A DNA stretch of 64,000 bases from Aureococcus anophagefferens (GCF_000186865.1 NW_008705563.1:2288286-2352285), one strand, 5' to 3'; counted from the first letter of the stretch, positions 30,805 to 41,300 are shown. The notes: a model not told the origin generated them from the letters alone. Made by a program: numbers and translations.

Positions 30805-30997
30805 TTACGCCGCGTCGTCGCCCGAGCCTGGGATGCTGCGCTTGCGCGCGGGCGATGGCGTCGTCGTCGCCGCGTTCCTCTCCGCGCCGACCTTCGCGGT
30901 CTGGTGCCTGGCATTTCTGAACGCCAAGCCCGCTTGGCGCAAGGCCGACACCGCCGCCGAGGGGGGCATGGAGAGCGACACGAACGCGATGCTCTAG
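30805..30997 (+). pseudogene. relic of a membrane-protein C-terminus, copy 1
   Basis: The downstream part of array unit A encodes, with a frame break, the same C-terminal stretch as copy 2: a hydrophobic segment (AAFLSAPTFAVWCLAFLNAK) and a tail ending SDTNAML before TAG at 30995-30997. No start codon of its own is convincing. It is probably a fragment of a gene that once lay 3' of the ancestral MYND gene. Confidence 0.5.
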
Positions 30998-31056
30998 GGG
31001 CGGGCTTAGCCCTGGCGCAGGTTTTGAGCGATTTTGCCTTTGCGATCGCATCGAGC

Positions 31057-32148
31057 ATGACGCCCCCCGTCAAGGACGCGCGCCGAGTCATGTCGTGGCG
31101 GGAGAAGAAGTTGGAGTATGAGAATCGCATGGCCCGAGCGAGGGGCAAAAAACTCGACACTCTCAAGACCTGCACGATCTGCGGCGCCGACAAGGCCAAG
31201 GCGTGCCAAGGATGCGGCACGACGGCCTACTGTTCGACGGACTGCCAACGCATCGACTGGCGCGACCGGGGCCACCGCAAGGTCTGCAAGAAGATCCAGG
31301 CCGCGGAGGCGGCGCGGGCCGAGGCGCCGCCGCCCCCGCCGTCGCCACCGCGCGAGGTGTTCTACGGCCCCGCGCCGCGGTCGCACGCCGACGAGGTCCG
31401 CGCGCGCATCGCGGCGGAACACGAGGCGGCCCGCGTGCGACGCGAGGCGAACCCGGAGCGGGACCCGACGTCGGCGCGGTTTGGGTCGCGGTGCCCGATC
31501 TGTCTCGAGGAGTGGAACGTGAATACTCCGGGCATGCTTCGCATCTGTTGCTGCCGAAAGGTCTGCAAGTCGTGCGAGCGCAAGATCGGCTTCGGCGCGT
31601 GCCCTCTCTGTCGGATACCATGCCCAAATGACGATGCGGAGCTGCTCGCGCGTCTTCGCCGCCATGTGGAGAACGAGGTGCCGGAAGCGATTAGGTTTTT
31701 GGGAGACGCGTACTGCGAAGGTCGGTACGGTCTCGTGAAATCCGATAAGAAAGCCGCGAAGATTTGGAAGCGCGCAGTGGAGCTCGGGAACGTGGAGGCA
31801 ATGGTCAGACTTGGGTACTCGTACGAAACTGGAAGTGGCGTCAAGCTGGACAAGAAGAAGGCGGAGCGGCTGTATCGCGCAGCCGCAGACCGGGGCCACG
31901 CGGTCGCGCAATTCAATTTAGGGATTCGCCTTCATTCTGAGGAGAAACATGAAGAAGGGTTCCGGTACTACGCGCTCGCGGCGGATCAAGGCTATACCAA
32001 TGCGGAGAACAACCTTGGCTGCTGTTATGAGCGCGGAAAAGGCACGGAGGTCGACCTCGGCAAAGCAAGATACTGGTTCGAGCGCGCCGCTGCCAAGGGC
32101 CACGAGAAAGCGACACAGTCCCTCGCGCGCCTCGACGCGCAAGTATAG
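31057..32148 (+). CDS. MYND-RING-Sel1 protein, array copy B
   Basis: 363 residues, ATG 31057 (MTPPVKDARRVMSW). The MYND region is nearly identical at DNA level to copy A, and the RING-like domain (CPICLEEWNVNTPGMLRICC, KVCKSCERK, ACPLCRIP) is slightly diverged. The Sel1 part differs most (HAVAQFNLGIRLHSEEKHEE). The first half is therefore conserved or recently converted, and the second half is diverging. The same conserved 18-bp upstream box starts at 31022. Confidence 0.85.
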   Translation: MTPPVKDARRVMSWREKKLEYENRMARARGKKLDTLKTCTICGADKAKACQGCGTTAYCSTDCQRIDWRDRGHRKVCKKIQAAEAARAEAPPPPPSPPREVFYGPAPRSHADEVRARIAAEHEAARVRREANPERDPTSARFGSRCPICLEEWNVNTPGMLRICCCRKVCKSCERKIGFGACPLCRIPCPNDDAELLARLRRHVENEVPEAIRFLGDAYCEGRYGLVKSDKKAAKIWKRAVELGNVEAMVRLGYSYETGSGVKLDKKKAERLYRAAADRGHAVAQFNLGIRLHSEEKHEEGFRYYALAADQGYTNAENNLGCCYERGKGTEVDLGKARYWFERAAAKGHEKATQSLARLDAQV

Positions 32149-32153
32149 TCTAA

Positions 32154-32366
32154 CAATCTTTACGCCGCGTCGTCGCCCGAGCCCGAGATGCTGCGCTTGC
32201 GCTCGGGCGAGTCGTGCTTGGCCTTGGCGTCATCGTCGCCGCGTTCCTCTCCGCGCCGACCTTCGCGGTCTGGTGCCTGGCATTTCTGAACGCCAAGCTC
32301 GCTTGGCGCAAGGCCGACGCCGCCGCCGAGGGGGGCATGGAGAGCGATACGAACGCGATGCTCTAG
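32154..32366 (+). pseudogene. relic of a membrane-protein C-terminus, copy 2
   Basis: An open frame of about 70 codons without ATG reads LRRVVARARDAALALGRVV then GVIVAAFLSAPTFAVWCLAF and ends SDTNAML, TAG at 32364-32366. It is the better preserved of the two relics in the array. Confidence 0.5.
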
Positions 32367-32454
32367 GGGCGGCCTTAGGGGGATTTTGAGCGATTTTGCC
32401 TTCGAGCACGCGAAAGCCGAGTCGAGAGCTGGCGGCGATAGGACGCGCCGAGAC

Positions 32455-33510
32455 ATGTCGTGGCAGGAGAAGAAGTTGGAGTATGAGAATCGCATGGCCC
32501 GAGCGAGGGGCAAAAAACTCGACACTCTCAAGACCTGCACGATCTGCGGCGCCGACAAAGCCAAGGCGTGCCAAGGATGCGGCACGACGGCCTACTGCTC
32601 GACCGATTGCCAACGCATCGACTGGCGCGACCGAGGCCACCGGAAGGCGTGCAAGAAGATCCGCGACGAGCGCGCGGCGGAGGCGGCGCGGGCGGAAGCC
32701 CCGATGCCCACGCCCGAGGTGGTCTACGGCCCCGCGCCGCGGTCGGGCGCCGACGAGGTCCGCGCGCGCATCGCGGCCGAACACGAGGCGGCCCGCGCGC
32801 GGCGCGAGGCGAACCCGGAACCAGTGCCGCGGTCGGCGCGGTTTGGGTCGCGGTGCCCGATCTGTCTCGAGGAGTGGGTTGTGAATGAAGCTACCACGTT
32901 TCGTCCCTGCTGCTGCCGGTTGGTCTGCGAATCGTGCGAGGACAAGATCGGCACCGACGCGTGTCCCCTCTGTCGAGTACCGTGCCCAAAGACCAATGCG
33001 GAAGCACTCACGCAAATTCGCCGCCATGTGGAGAACGAGGTGCCGGAAGCAATTGCGCATTTGGGAAATGCGTACCGCGAAGGTTGGTACGGCCTCGTGA
33101 AATCCGATAAGAAAGCCGCGAAGATTTGGAAGCGCGCCGTGGAGCTCGGAGATGTGCAAGCGATGGTATTTCTTGGGGAGATGTACGAGGATGGAAGTGC
33201 CGTCAAGCTGGACAAGAAGAAGGCGAAGCGGCTGTATCGCGCGGCCGCAGATCGGGGCGACGCGGCCGCGCAATACAAGTTAGGGTTTTTACTTGATGCT
33301 GAGCAGAAACATGAAGAGGCGTTCCGGTACTACACGCTCTCGGCGGATCAAGGCTATGCCTTTGGAGAGTTCAACCTTGGCTGTTGTTACGGGAACGGAC
33401 AAGGCACGGAAGTCGACCTCGGCAAAGCCAGATACTGGTTCGAGCGCGCCGCTGCCAAGGGTTACGAGAGAGCTATAGAGTCCCTCGCGGCCCTCGACGC
33501 GCGAGTATAG
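32455..33510 (+). CDS. MYND-RING-Sel1 protein, array copy C
   Basis: 351 residues from ATG 32455 (MSWQEKKLEYENRM), the first ATG in frame after the conserved upstream box at 32384. MYND and four Sel1 repeats are intact, and the RING-like domain (CPICLEEWVVNEATTFRPCC) keeps its cysteines. The linker after the MYND is shorter and lacks the Pro-run of A and B (KKIRDERAAEAARAEAPMPT), a form it shares with the distant copy D. Copy C may therefore be closest to the ancestral gene (inference). Confidence 0.85.
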   Translation: MSWQEKKLEYENRMARARGKKLDTLKTCTICGADKAKACQGCGTTAYCSTDCQRIDWRDRGHRKACKKIRDERAAEAARAEAPMPTPEVVYGPAPRSGADEVRARIAAEHEAARARREANPEPVPRSARFGSRCPICLEEWVVNEATTFRPCCCRLVCESCEDKIGTDACPLCRVPCPKTNAEALTQIRRHVENEVPEAIAHLGNAYREGWYGLVKSDKKAAKIWKRAVELGDVQAMVFLGEMYEDGSAVKLDKKKAKRLYRAAADRGDAAAQYKLGFLLDAEQKHEEAFRYYTLSADQGYAFGEFNLGCCYGNGQGTEVDLGKARYWFERAAAKGYERAIESLAALDARV

Positions 33511-33524
33511 CCTAAGTCTTTACG

Positions 33525-33579
33525 CCGACGAGGACACGGCGCCCGACCCCCACGTCGCGGCGTAACAAAACATTAGCAC
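33525..33579 (+). repeat. array-flanking direct repeat, right copy
   Basis: Begins inside the truncated relic after copy C and ends exactly next to the stop codon of the convergent ligase-like gene (33580). It differs from the left copy by a few bases, including loss of the original stop context. Confidence 0.9.
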
Positions 33580-36249
33580 TCAGCGCGGCGGCCAGCGGCC
33601 GTGGCCCGGCACGACGACGCGGCCGTGGATCAGCGACGTGTCCGTCGCCTCGAGGAACTCGCGGACGACCCTGTCGAGCCGCGACTCGACGAACGCGGCG
33701 AGGTGCGCCTCCGTGAGCTTGAACTGGTCGGGCCAGTCCGACGCGGGCCTGCCGCCCGCGGACCGCGGCGGCGCCGGCGGCGCGCAGGTGCCGTCGCGTG
33801 CGTGGCAGGTCAGGGGCGGGTAGAGGCGGTACCAGTCGGGCCCCGCGTGCGCCTCCTCGTGGACCGCGCGCGCCATCGCCGCGACCTCGTCGGCCGCGCA
33901 CTTGGGCGTCCCGTCGCGCGACCCGCAGAAGGCGCAGATCGCCGCGTCGAGCTTGTCCGCGTACGCGGGCGCCTCGGGGAAATCGTCGACGCCCGCGATC
34001 TGGAGCAAACTGCGGAGCGCGCCGTAGTCCGTGAAAATGATGTCCGCGCCGCCGTCGTTGCCTGTGTGGATTCCAAATCTGCGCGTAATCGAACGGTTTG
34101 GACCAGACTCTTTCGCTCTGCTTCGAGAACTCGACGAGAGCAATCGATTCGTCCAACAATCAGCCGAATCGACCTCGATTTGACCGAGCTAGAGAGTTCT
34201 GAAGTTTGGTGGTTGGAATCCACACTGGTCGTCGCCGTTCTCGCCGATGATGAGGCCCTTGTGGTTGATCTCCTCGAGGTGGGGCACGCCCCTGCGGTCG
34301 AGCACGAAGTCGGGCGAGAGCATGGCCGCGGGCGACGTCCGCGCCGCGACCGGCGCGCCGCCGCCGCGGGTCCGCGACTCGAGGTCCGCGGCCTCGGCGC
34401 CGCGGGCCCGGAGCTTGTCCCGCGACCGCAGCAGCACCTTGGTCAACAAGCCCTCGACGCGCGGCCACGTCGTCGACGCCAGGAGCGCCTCGTTGCCCGC
34501 GCGCGTCGACGCGGCGCCCCGGTAGGCCCGCGGGCCGAACGTCGCGCGCTCCGTAAAGGCGCGCGACGCCGTCGACTTCGGGTAGCCCTCCGGCTCCATG
34601 CCCGCCGTGAACTGCGCGACGGATTTGACGCCGCACGACGGGTTCATCAACAGCTTGATGTGGGCGCAGTCGTCCTCGAGCGGTTTCACGGCGCCAAAGG
34701 TGCCGTTCTCGACCGAGCGCCGCGTCGTGCTCGCGATCTTCGTGAGGCCGTGGCGGAGCACGTGGACGCGGAGCGGGTCCACGGACGTCACCAGCGCCCA
34801 GACGCGGACGTCGTACTTGCGCCCGAAGATCTCCGACACGTCCTCGACGAAGTTCTGGAAGACGACCTTGCGCCGCGCGCAGTACTTGCGATGGGGGACG
34901 TCCAGAACGGACCCGTCGTCGCATTCGCCTCGTTTCATGTGCTTCGCGATCCACGCGAGGAACGCGCCGTCGCTCGCGAGGTCCGCGGCGTGGTCGAGGC
35001 GCGCGAGGTGCATGCCCCGCGACTGGTGGAGGCCCGCGGCGAGGCGCGACTGGGGCTTGACGATCCACGCGGACGACTCGAGGCCCTCGCGCTCGTGGAG
35101 GTATTTCTGGATCTCGCCGCGGAGCTTGGCGAGGCGCGGGACGTCGCGGGCCCGCAGCCGCGCCTTTTCCCGCGCGTCGAAGCGGTCGTGGCGCCAGTCG
35201 ACGACCTCCTCGCCGTTGACGTCGAAGCTCACGAGCAGGCCCCGGCCCGCGAGGCGCGGGCACAGCGCCGCGCGGCGCCGGCCCGACTCGACGTCGTCGA
35301 CGCAGTGGCGGTAGAGCTCCGTCATCGCCTGCTTCGCGCCGAGGTCCGACGCGCCGGGGAGCACGCCGCCGCCGACGACGCCGCCGTCGGCGAAGGCCGG
35401 CGACAGGGGGCGGGCCCAGGAGCGGTTCCAGGGCGGGAAGTCGTGGCCGAAGAAGACGTCGACGCTCCCGTCGGGCGGCGCCTTTTTTTTCGAGTACGCG
35501 CAGAGGCCCAGCGCGGCCATCTCCTCCCGGACGAAGGGCATGTCCTTGCGCGTGTCCGGCACGAAGAACCAGCGCGGGCCGCAGCTCCCCGGGGGACGCC
35601 GCGTCGGCCCGTCGAGGAGGTCGCAGAGCTGCCGCTGCCGCGCGGCGGCGTCGAGCGACGCGTTGCCGCGCCGCGCGGCGATGGCCGCGAGGCTCCGGTG
35701 CATGGACACGTTGGGCGCCCCGAGCCGCGCCGCGAGGCCCTCCAGGAGGGCGTGCTGCGGCGCGCTCGCCGACGGCGGCGGCGCGCGGGCCGCGGCGCAG
35801 CGGACGGAGGGCCGCGGCGCGCACGTCCGCCGGCACTCCTTGCGGCACGCGCCGGGGCACGCGGCCCAGCCCTTGACGCCGCCGGCGTCGCGCCAGGAGC
35901 ACTTGTGCTTCCAGCTCTTCGTCGTCGCGGCGACGGCGAGGTAGGCGCAGTCCTTCTTCGGGTCGTCGTGAAACCACGACGACGAGTCGACGCACGACCG
36001 CCGGTCCGGCGGGTTCGCGGCGGCGCGCGGCGCGGTCGGCGCCGGCGGTTTCGGCGGCGGTTTCGGCGCTGCTCTCGCAGGCGGCGGCTTCGCGAGCACG
36101 GCGTGCATGGCCGAGCCGTCGTGCGGCGCGGGCGGCGCGGGCAGGTGGAGGTGCGAGAAGAAGGTGTGCTGAATGAAGTAGACGATAAATGCGGCCACGA
36201 CGCCGGCGATGAAGGCCGCGGTTACCGGAGATCGTCGGCGCGGAGGCAT
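33580..36249 (-). CDS. ShK-containing tubulin-tyrosine-ligase-like protein
   Basis: 831 residues from exons 36249-34236 and 34061-33580. One N-terminal membrane helix (AAFIAGVVAAFIVYFIQHTF) is followed by a Pro-rich stretch and a Cys-rich ShK-like module (CVDSSSWFHDDPKKDCAYLA ... CPGACRKEC). The large ATP-grasp domain of the TTL family follows, with SAWIVKPQSRLAAG, FQNFVEDVSEIFGRKYDVRV, RHGLTKIAST, NPSCGVK and FVLDRRGVPHLEEINHKGLI. TTL enzymes ligate amino acids to tubulin in the cytosol. Here the domain follows a signal anchor and ShK, so it would face the secretory lumen and must modify something else (inference). The intron is a decayed family-1 introner. Confidence 0.75.
34062..34227 (-). 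mobile_element. family-1 introner, older copy (166 bp), sense in ligase-like gene
   Basis: Ends CTGTGTGGATTCC and GGAATCCACACTG; direct repeats GTCGTTGC (34054-34061) and GTCGTCGC (34228-34235), 7 of 8. On the gene strand the acceptor end CACACAG is intact, and the donor-side terminus has lost its AG (CACTG). The intron is 34235-34062, GC donor, phase 1, restoring GENGNDGGADIIF. Confidence 0.92.
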
Positions 36250-36882
36250 CTCTGTGTGGCGGTGGCCGCTAATGCGCTAGTGATTGCTGCCCTGCGACGC
36301 CTCCATCGGTGGTCGGCCACTTCGGCGAGCGCGTCTCAAATAACCAAGGTCGCCACGAGGCGACCACGGACAAAAGATTCGAACCTCACGCCGAGGTGGG
36401 TGGGTGGGTCCGGAGGCCTGATTTGGAAAATCTACAGTGTACTGATGGGTACTTGTAACGCGCGCGCGCGCGCGCGGTCATGACCCGCAGTGCCGCGGCT
36501 GACGGTCGCGCGGCGCCTCGGCGACGTGTCTTCACGCCGCTATCGTCGTCTCTGGGCAAGCGCCGCTTCTCGCCGCGGCGAGTCGAGCGGCGCGGGTGCC
36601 CGTTCTCATCGCAAAGCGGAGATTGGACCGCGCAGCTCCGCGACACGAGAGAGCGCGCGCGCGGAATCGCGCGCGCGTTGTGGCGATTTTGCGAGCGGCA
36701 ACTTGAAGGCAACTAACGAAAAGGAGGTCCCTGATTGGCCAGGAGGTGGGTGGGTGGGTGCCGGGCCCGCGAGCGAGGAACCCGGCGTAGGGTACCGCGG
36801 CTTTTATCCCGGGCGCCTCTTGAGGTCGCCCCAACTTCGCCCGCCACAACCATCGTCCCGTCGCATACATTCACCTCGAGTC
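36250..36882. other. intergenic with GT-rich and CG simple repeats
   Basis: No gene. AGGTGGGTGGGTGGGT occurs at 36394-36409 and again at 36744-36760, and an alternating CG run spans 36459-36476. The stretch separates the divergent ligase-like and MYND copy D genes. Confidence 0.6.
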
Positions 36883-38355
36883 ATGTCGAAGACGGCCACC
36901 GAGGTCGACGTGGACTCCATGAGCATCAAGGCCATGAAGGCGCTCATTGAATCGGTCGGCATGCCGCACGCCGATTGCGTCGAGAAGAGCGACTTGCGCG
37001 CCCGGTGCCGCGAGGCGTTGGCGCGGCGCGGGGAGGCGGAGCGCGGCCCGAGCCCCGCGGAGCGCGCCCCGAGCCCCACGGCCGGAACGGAAGCGCCGGA
37101 AGAAAAGTTGATGGACTGGCAGGTGAAGCAGCGCGAGTACGAGGTGAAGAAGGCGCGGGCGAAAGCGCTGAAGCTCCGGCTCACCTGCACCATTTGCGGC
37201 GAAAAAGCCAAGCTCAACTGCCCCTGTGGGACGACACAGTGCGATCCCGGCGCCAGAACGGGCCGGGGGCGGCGCGCTCGCGCCGCGCGACGCGTCCCGG
37301 GGCGCCGTCACGCGCGACCCGACAGGTACTGCACGACCGAATGTCAACGCATCGACTGGCGCGACCGCGGCCACCGAAAGGCCTGCAAGAAGATCCGCGA
37401 TGAGCGGGCCGCGGAGGCGACGCGGGCGGAAGCGCCGCCATCTGGGCCGCCGCCCACGCCCGAGGTGGTCTACGGCCCCGCGCCGCGGTCGCACGCCGAC
37501 GAGGTCCGCGCGCGCATCGCCGCCGAACACGAGGCGGCTCGTCTGCGGCGCGAGGCGAACCCGGAGCCGGAGCCAGTGAACGCGCGGTACGGGTCTCGGT
37601 GCCCGATCTGCTTGGAAAAATGGGACGTGAACGAGCCAAACGTTCTGCGCGTCTGCTGCTGTCGTACGGTCTGCCGATGGTGCGATAAGAAGATTAAGAT
37701 GGAGGAACCGTGCCCTCTCTGTCGGGCACCGGCCGCTAAGAGCATAGCAGAGCGACTGGCTCGACTTCGACGCCACGTGGACAACGAGCAGCCGGAGGCG
37801 ATCACTACTTTGGGCGACGCATACTTGCATGGCAATTATGACTTTGTGAAATCCGCGAAAAAGGCCGCAAAACTCTACAAACGGGCCGTGGAGCTTGGAA
37901 ACGTCGACGCGATGATACACCTCGGGCTCATGTACTCGGATGGGAGAGGAGGTGTCAGGATGGACAAGAAGAAGACGGTGCAGCTCTATCGCATGGCCGC
38001 GAACCGGGGCCTCGCGATCGGGCAGCAGAATCTCGCTACTGAACTACGTGAACTCGGGTGCGAAGAGGAGGCTTTTCGGTTCTATAAACTAGCTGTGGAG
38101 CAAGGGCTCATTACCGCAATGACCGACCTCGGCTGTTGCTACGAGTTCGGAGTCGGCGTGGCTCAGGACCTCGACGAAGCTCTACGCTTGCATACACGCG
38201 CGGCGGCCACGAGCAAAGAGACGGCGCGACGACGTTTTGAACAATACTACACACGTGATGATTACGTCGCGGAGCAAGAATCAGTCGCGAGGACCGCCCA
38301 ATTCGGCCTCGACAGAATCACGCAGACGCTCGCGGCGAGAAGGCGCCGATACTAG
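36883..38355 (+). CDS. MYND-RING-Sel1 protein, diverged copy D with SAP-like N-terminus
   Basis: About 461 residues after splicing, ATG 36883. It has the same order as the array (MYND, RING-like CPICLEKWDV ... PCPLCRAP, Sel1 repeats). It adds an N-terminal SAP-like helix pair (MSIKAMKALIESVGMPHADC, EKSDLRARCREAL) and a longer C-terminus. The MYND is split by an 87-bp stop-free stretch (37239-37325). Read as a GT-AG intron it rejoins CGTTQ to YCTTEC exactly as in copies A-C; read through it would insert 29 Arg-rich residues between zinc ligands. Splicing is strongly favoured. Same strand as the array, 3.4 kb downstream. Confidence 0.82.
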   Translation: MSKTATEVDVDSMSIKAMKALIESVGMPHADCVEKSDLRARCREALARRGEAERGPSPAERAPSPTAGTEAPEEKLMDWQVKQREYEVKKARAKALKLRLTCTICGEKAKLNCPCGTTQCDPGARTGRGRRARAARRVPGRRHARPDRYCTTECQRIDWRDRGHRKACKKIRDERAAEATRAEAPPSGPPPTPEVVYGPAPRSHADEVRARIAAEHEAARLRREANPEPEPVNARYGSRCPICLEKWDVNEPNVLRVCCCRTVCRWCDKKIKMEEPCPLCRAPAAKSIAERLARLRRHVDNEQPEAITTLGDAYLHGNYDFVKSAKKAAKLYKRAVELGNVDAMIHLGLMYSDGRGGVRMDKKKTVQLYRMAANRGLAIGQQNLATELRELGCEEEAFRFYKLAVEQGLITAMTDLGCCYEFGVGVAQDLDEALRLHTRAAATSKETARRRFEQYYTRDDYVAEQESVARTAQFGLDRITQTLAARRRRY

Positions 38356-38389
38356 AAGTAACAACACGCCCTTTTAAAGCACCCGTCTC

Positions 38390-41300
38390 TCACGACACGA
38401 CGCACCCGCCGCCGCCGCCGCCGTCCGCCGGCGGGGACGAGTCGCGCCCCCGCTGGCGGGAGCTGTGCTTGCGGCCGCCGGGGCGGTTGCGGCCGCCGCG
38501 GCCCCGGGGCTTGTCCTGCTGCGATTCGACGTTGGAGCCGCGCGAGTTCTTGCGCGCGTGGCGCGGCCTCGGCTTGTCCTGCTGGGGCGGCGAGTGGGAG
38601 AAGACGCTCAGCAGCTGGGGGAGGCTGTGCGCGGACGGCTCGCGGCCCGCGTCGTCGCCGTCGTCGTCGCGGGCCGCGCGCCGCGACCGCGAGCCGCGCG
38701 GGTCGCGGCAGACGGCGGCGACGCGCAGGAGCAGGGCCGCGTGGACGTCGCGCGCGAAGGCGCGGATCGTCGCGCCGTCGGCGCGCGACAGCGGCGGCCC
38801 GCGGCGCGGCGCGAGCACGTCGAGCCGCGCGCCTAACGCGCGGCCGCCGCCGTCGCTGCCCGCGGCGCGGCAGTGCACGGCCACGAGGCAGTGGCTCGCG
38901 CCGCCGCGGTCCGCGCGCGTCACCAGGGGCACGACCCAGGCGTCGCGGTGCGGGTCGCCGCCCCGGGGCTCGACGACGGGGTTGCCGTCGCGCGCCGCCG
39001 CCGCCAGGACGTCGCGCCACGGGACCCTCAAGTCGCCGTCGGGCGCGCCGTCGCGGCGCAGGAGCAGCGCGATGCGCGAGTTCCACGCCGCCAGCGGCCG
39101 CCGCGCGTAGTAGGCGCCGTAGCGCCGCAGCGACCGGCGGTCCAGGGCCAGCGTCCGCAGCTCGTCCTCGGCCTTGCGCGCCTCGGCCTTTCGCCGCGCC
39201 TTCTCCGTGACCGCGCGGCACGCGTCCCAGAAGGCGCGCTCCTCGGGCGACCCCGCCGCCGGGAGGCCGAGCCCGTAGGCGACGACCTCGCTGCGCAGCT
39301 CGGCGACGGCGACGAGCGCGCCGCCGCCGCGCGCGAGGCGGACGCCGCCGGGCCCGCCCGCGACCTGTGTGGAATTCAAATCTTCAACCCGACTTCAATG
39401 TGCGCATATGACAGTTTCGACGCAAGCTCTTCGGCTGTGCTTCGAGAATTCGACGAGAGCAATCGATTCGTCCAAAAATCAGCCGAATCGACTTCGATTT
39501 GATCGAGCTAGAGAATTTGAAGTTTGGTCAGGACCACCCAAACCAGTGGTTGAATTCCACACAGCCCGCGACGCCCGGGTACGCGTCCTCGCGGTCGCTC
39601 TCCTCGGACTCCGACGACCCGCTCGACGGGGCCAGATCGTCGTCGTCACTGCTCTCGAACTCGTCGCTGTCGCTCGAGTCCTCGAGCGCCGCCGCGCCGA
39701 CGACCGCGGCGCCCGCGGCGCCCGCGGCGCCGGGCAACACCCGAAGCGCGCCGTCGCCCGCGGGCGACTTCGCGCGGCGCCGCTCGCGGTCCTCGTCGTC
39801 GTCCCCCCCGGGGGTTTCCGGAGCGCGCCGCCGCCGCCGCGAGAAGTCGTCGAAGGCGCTCCCCGTGAGGCGCCGCACCGTCAGCAGATCGCCGTCCTTA
39901 CGGCACAGCACGTCCGCGAAGAGTAAGGTCCGCGCGTCGCGCCGTCGTAGCAGCCGCCGCCGCCGCGCCGAGGCCACGGCGAGGCGCGCCGCGAAGGTCC
40001 GCGCCGCGTAGTCGATTTTGGTCTTGCCGAGGAGCGTCCGCGCGGTCGCGTACTCGCCGCCGCGCGTCGACAGGTCGCCCGCGCGCGCCTGGGCAGCAAA
40101 AGAGTGATTCAACATCGCTTCAACGTGAGTGTTCCGCGCGCGCGCGTCCCGGGAAAAGCATCCACGCTTCGAGACCGTTCCGAGAGATGATCGCTCGTCC
40201 AAAAATCAGCCGAAACGAGTGGAAAACGGCCGAGATCGGAGCCTTTGAAGTTGGGAATGTCGCTCTCTTGTGCTGCCCTGGCGCGCGCGCCGACGCGCGC
40301 GACGAGCCGCAGCGGCGCGGCGCCGCTCGGCCTGGACCGGGACCGCCGCGGCAGCGACGCGGGGCGCCCCCGCTCGCCGTCGGACAGGTCGTCGTCGCCG
40401 TCGTAGCGCTCGAGGGACAGGGCCAGCGTCAGCGTGCCGCCCGTGCGGTCGTCGCGGATCACGTCGCCCGCGGCGCCCGAGTTCACGCGCTCGAGGACGA
40501 CGTCGCCGCCCGGCGCCGTCCACTCGGCCAGGGCCGCGAAGCGGAAGGCTAAAGCGCAGGCGTAGGCCTCGCCCACGGCGACGTCCTCGGGCCCGTCGTC
40601 GTCGGACGACGACTGGTCGAGCTCGCGCCGGTCCTCGCCGTCGCCCTCCTCCGACGAGTCCGACGAGTCGCGCCGCGCGGGGCCGCAGTCGAAGCGCGCG
40701 TCCGAGGACCGCCGCGTGCCCTGGCCCCCGGCGCCGCCCCGGAGCCGCGCCGCGACCTGGAGCACCGTCGCCTCCGCGGACGCGAGGACGTCGTCCGAGT
40801 TGCTGCGCCCTCGTCGCGCCGCGCGCCGCCCAAAGGCCGCGACGGCGCGGCAGGCGGCGTCGTCGCTCGACGCGTCGTCGATCGCCGCGTCCAACACCCC
40901 CTCGTGGTCGCCGTCGCCGCCGCGCCACCAGGGCAGGCCCGCGCCCCGGAAGAAGTCGCGCGGGTCCAAGGGCTCCGCGGACGCGGGCCTCCGGTTCTTC
41001 TTCCGGCTCCGCTTCTTCTTGCCCGTCGACGGCAGGGGCTCCGGCGGCGGCTCGGCGCCGTCGGGCGCGCTCGACCCCGCGCGGGCGACGGCCAGCTCCA
41101 GGCGCCGCTGCCGCGCGCGGCACCGCGCGGCGCCGTCGCCGAGCGCGGCCGCGACGGCCGCGACGGCGCGCGCGGGCGCGCCGTAGGCCCGCAAACTCCG
41201 CCGGTCCGCCCGCAGCGTCGCGAGCAGGCAGCCGCCGCCGGCCATGGCGCCGAAGACGCGCCAGGTCTGGGACCCGCCCCGCGGCGGCACGACGTCGGCC

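Larger units (their letters stand above)
29657..33526 (+). repeat. tandem array of three about 1.36-kb units
   Basis: The box TTTTGAGCGATTTTGCCT begins at 29657, 31022 and 32384, giving unit lengths of 1,365 and 1,362 bp. Each unit is one MYND-RING-Sel1 gene plus a shorter downstream relic; the third unit breaks off after the first 16 bases of the relic (TCTTTACGCC at about 33517-33526). Confidence 0.92.

Noticed and set aside
37239..37325. MYND copy D intron considered as an introner
   Set aside because: Donor and acceptor flanks (GTGCGATC and GTACTGCA) are not a target duplication, and no family sequence is present.
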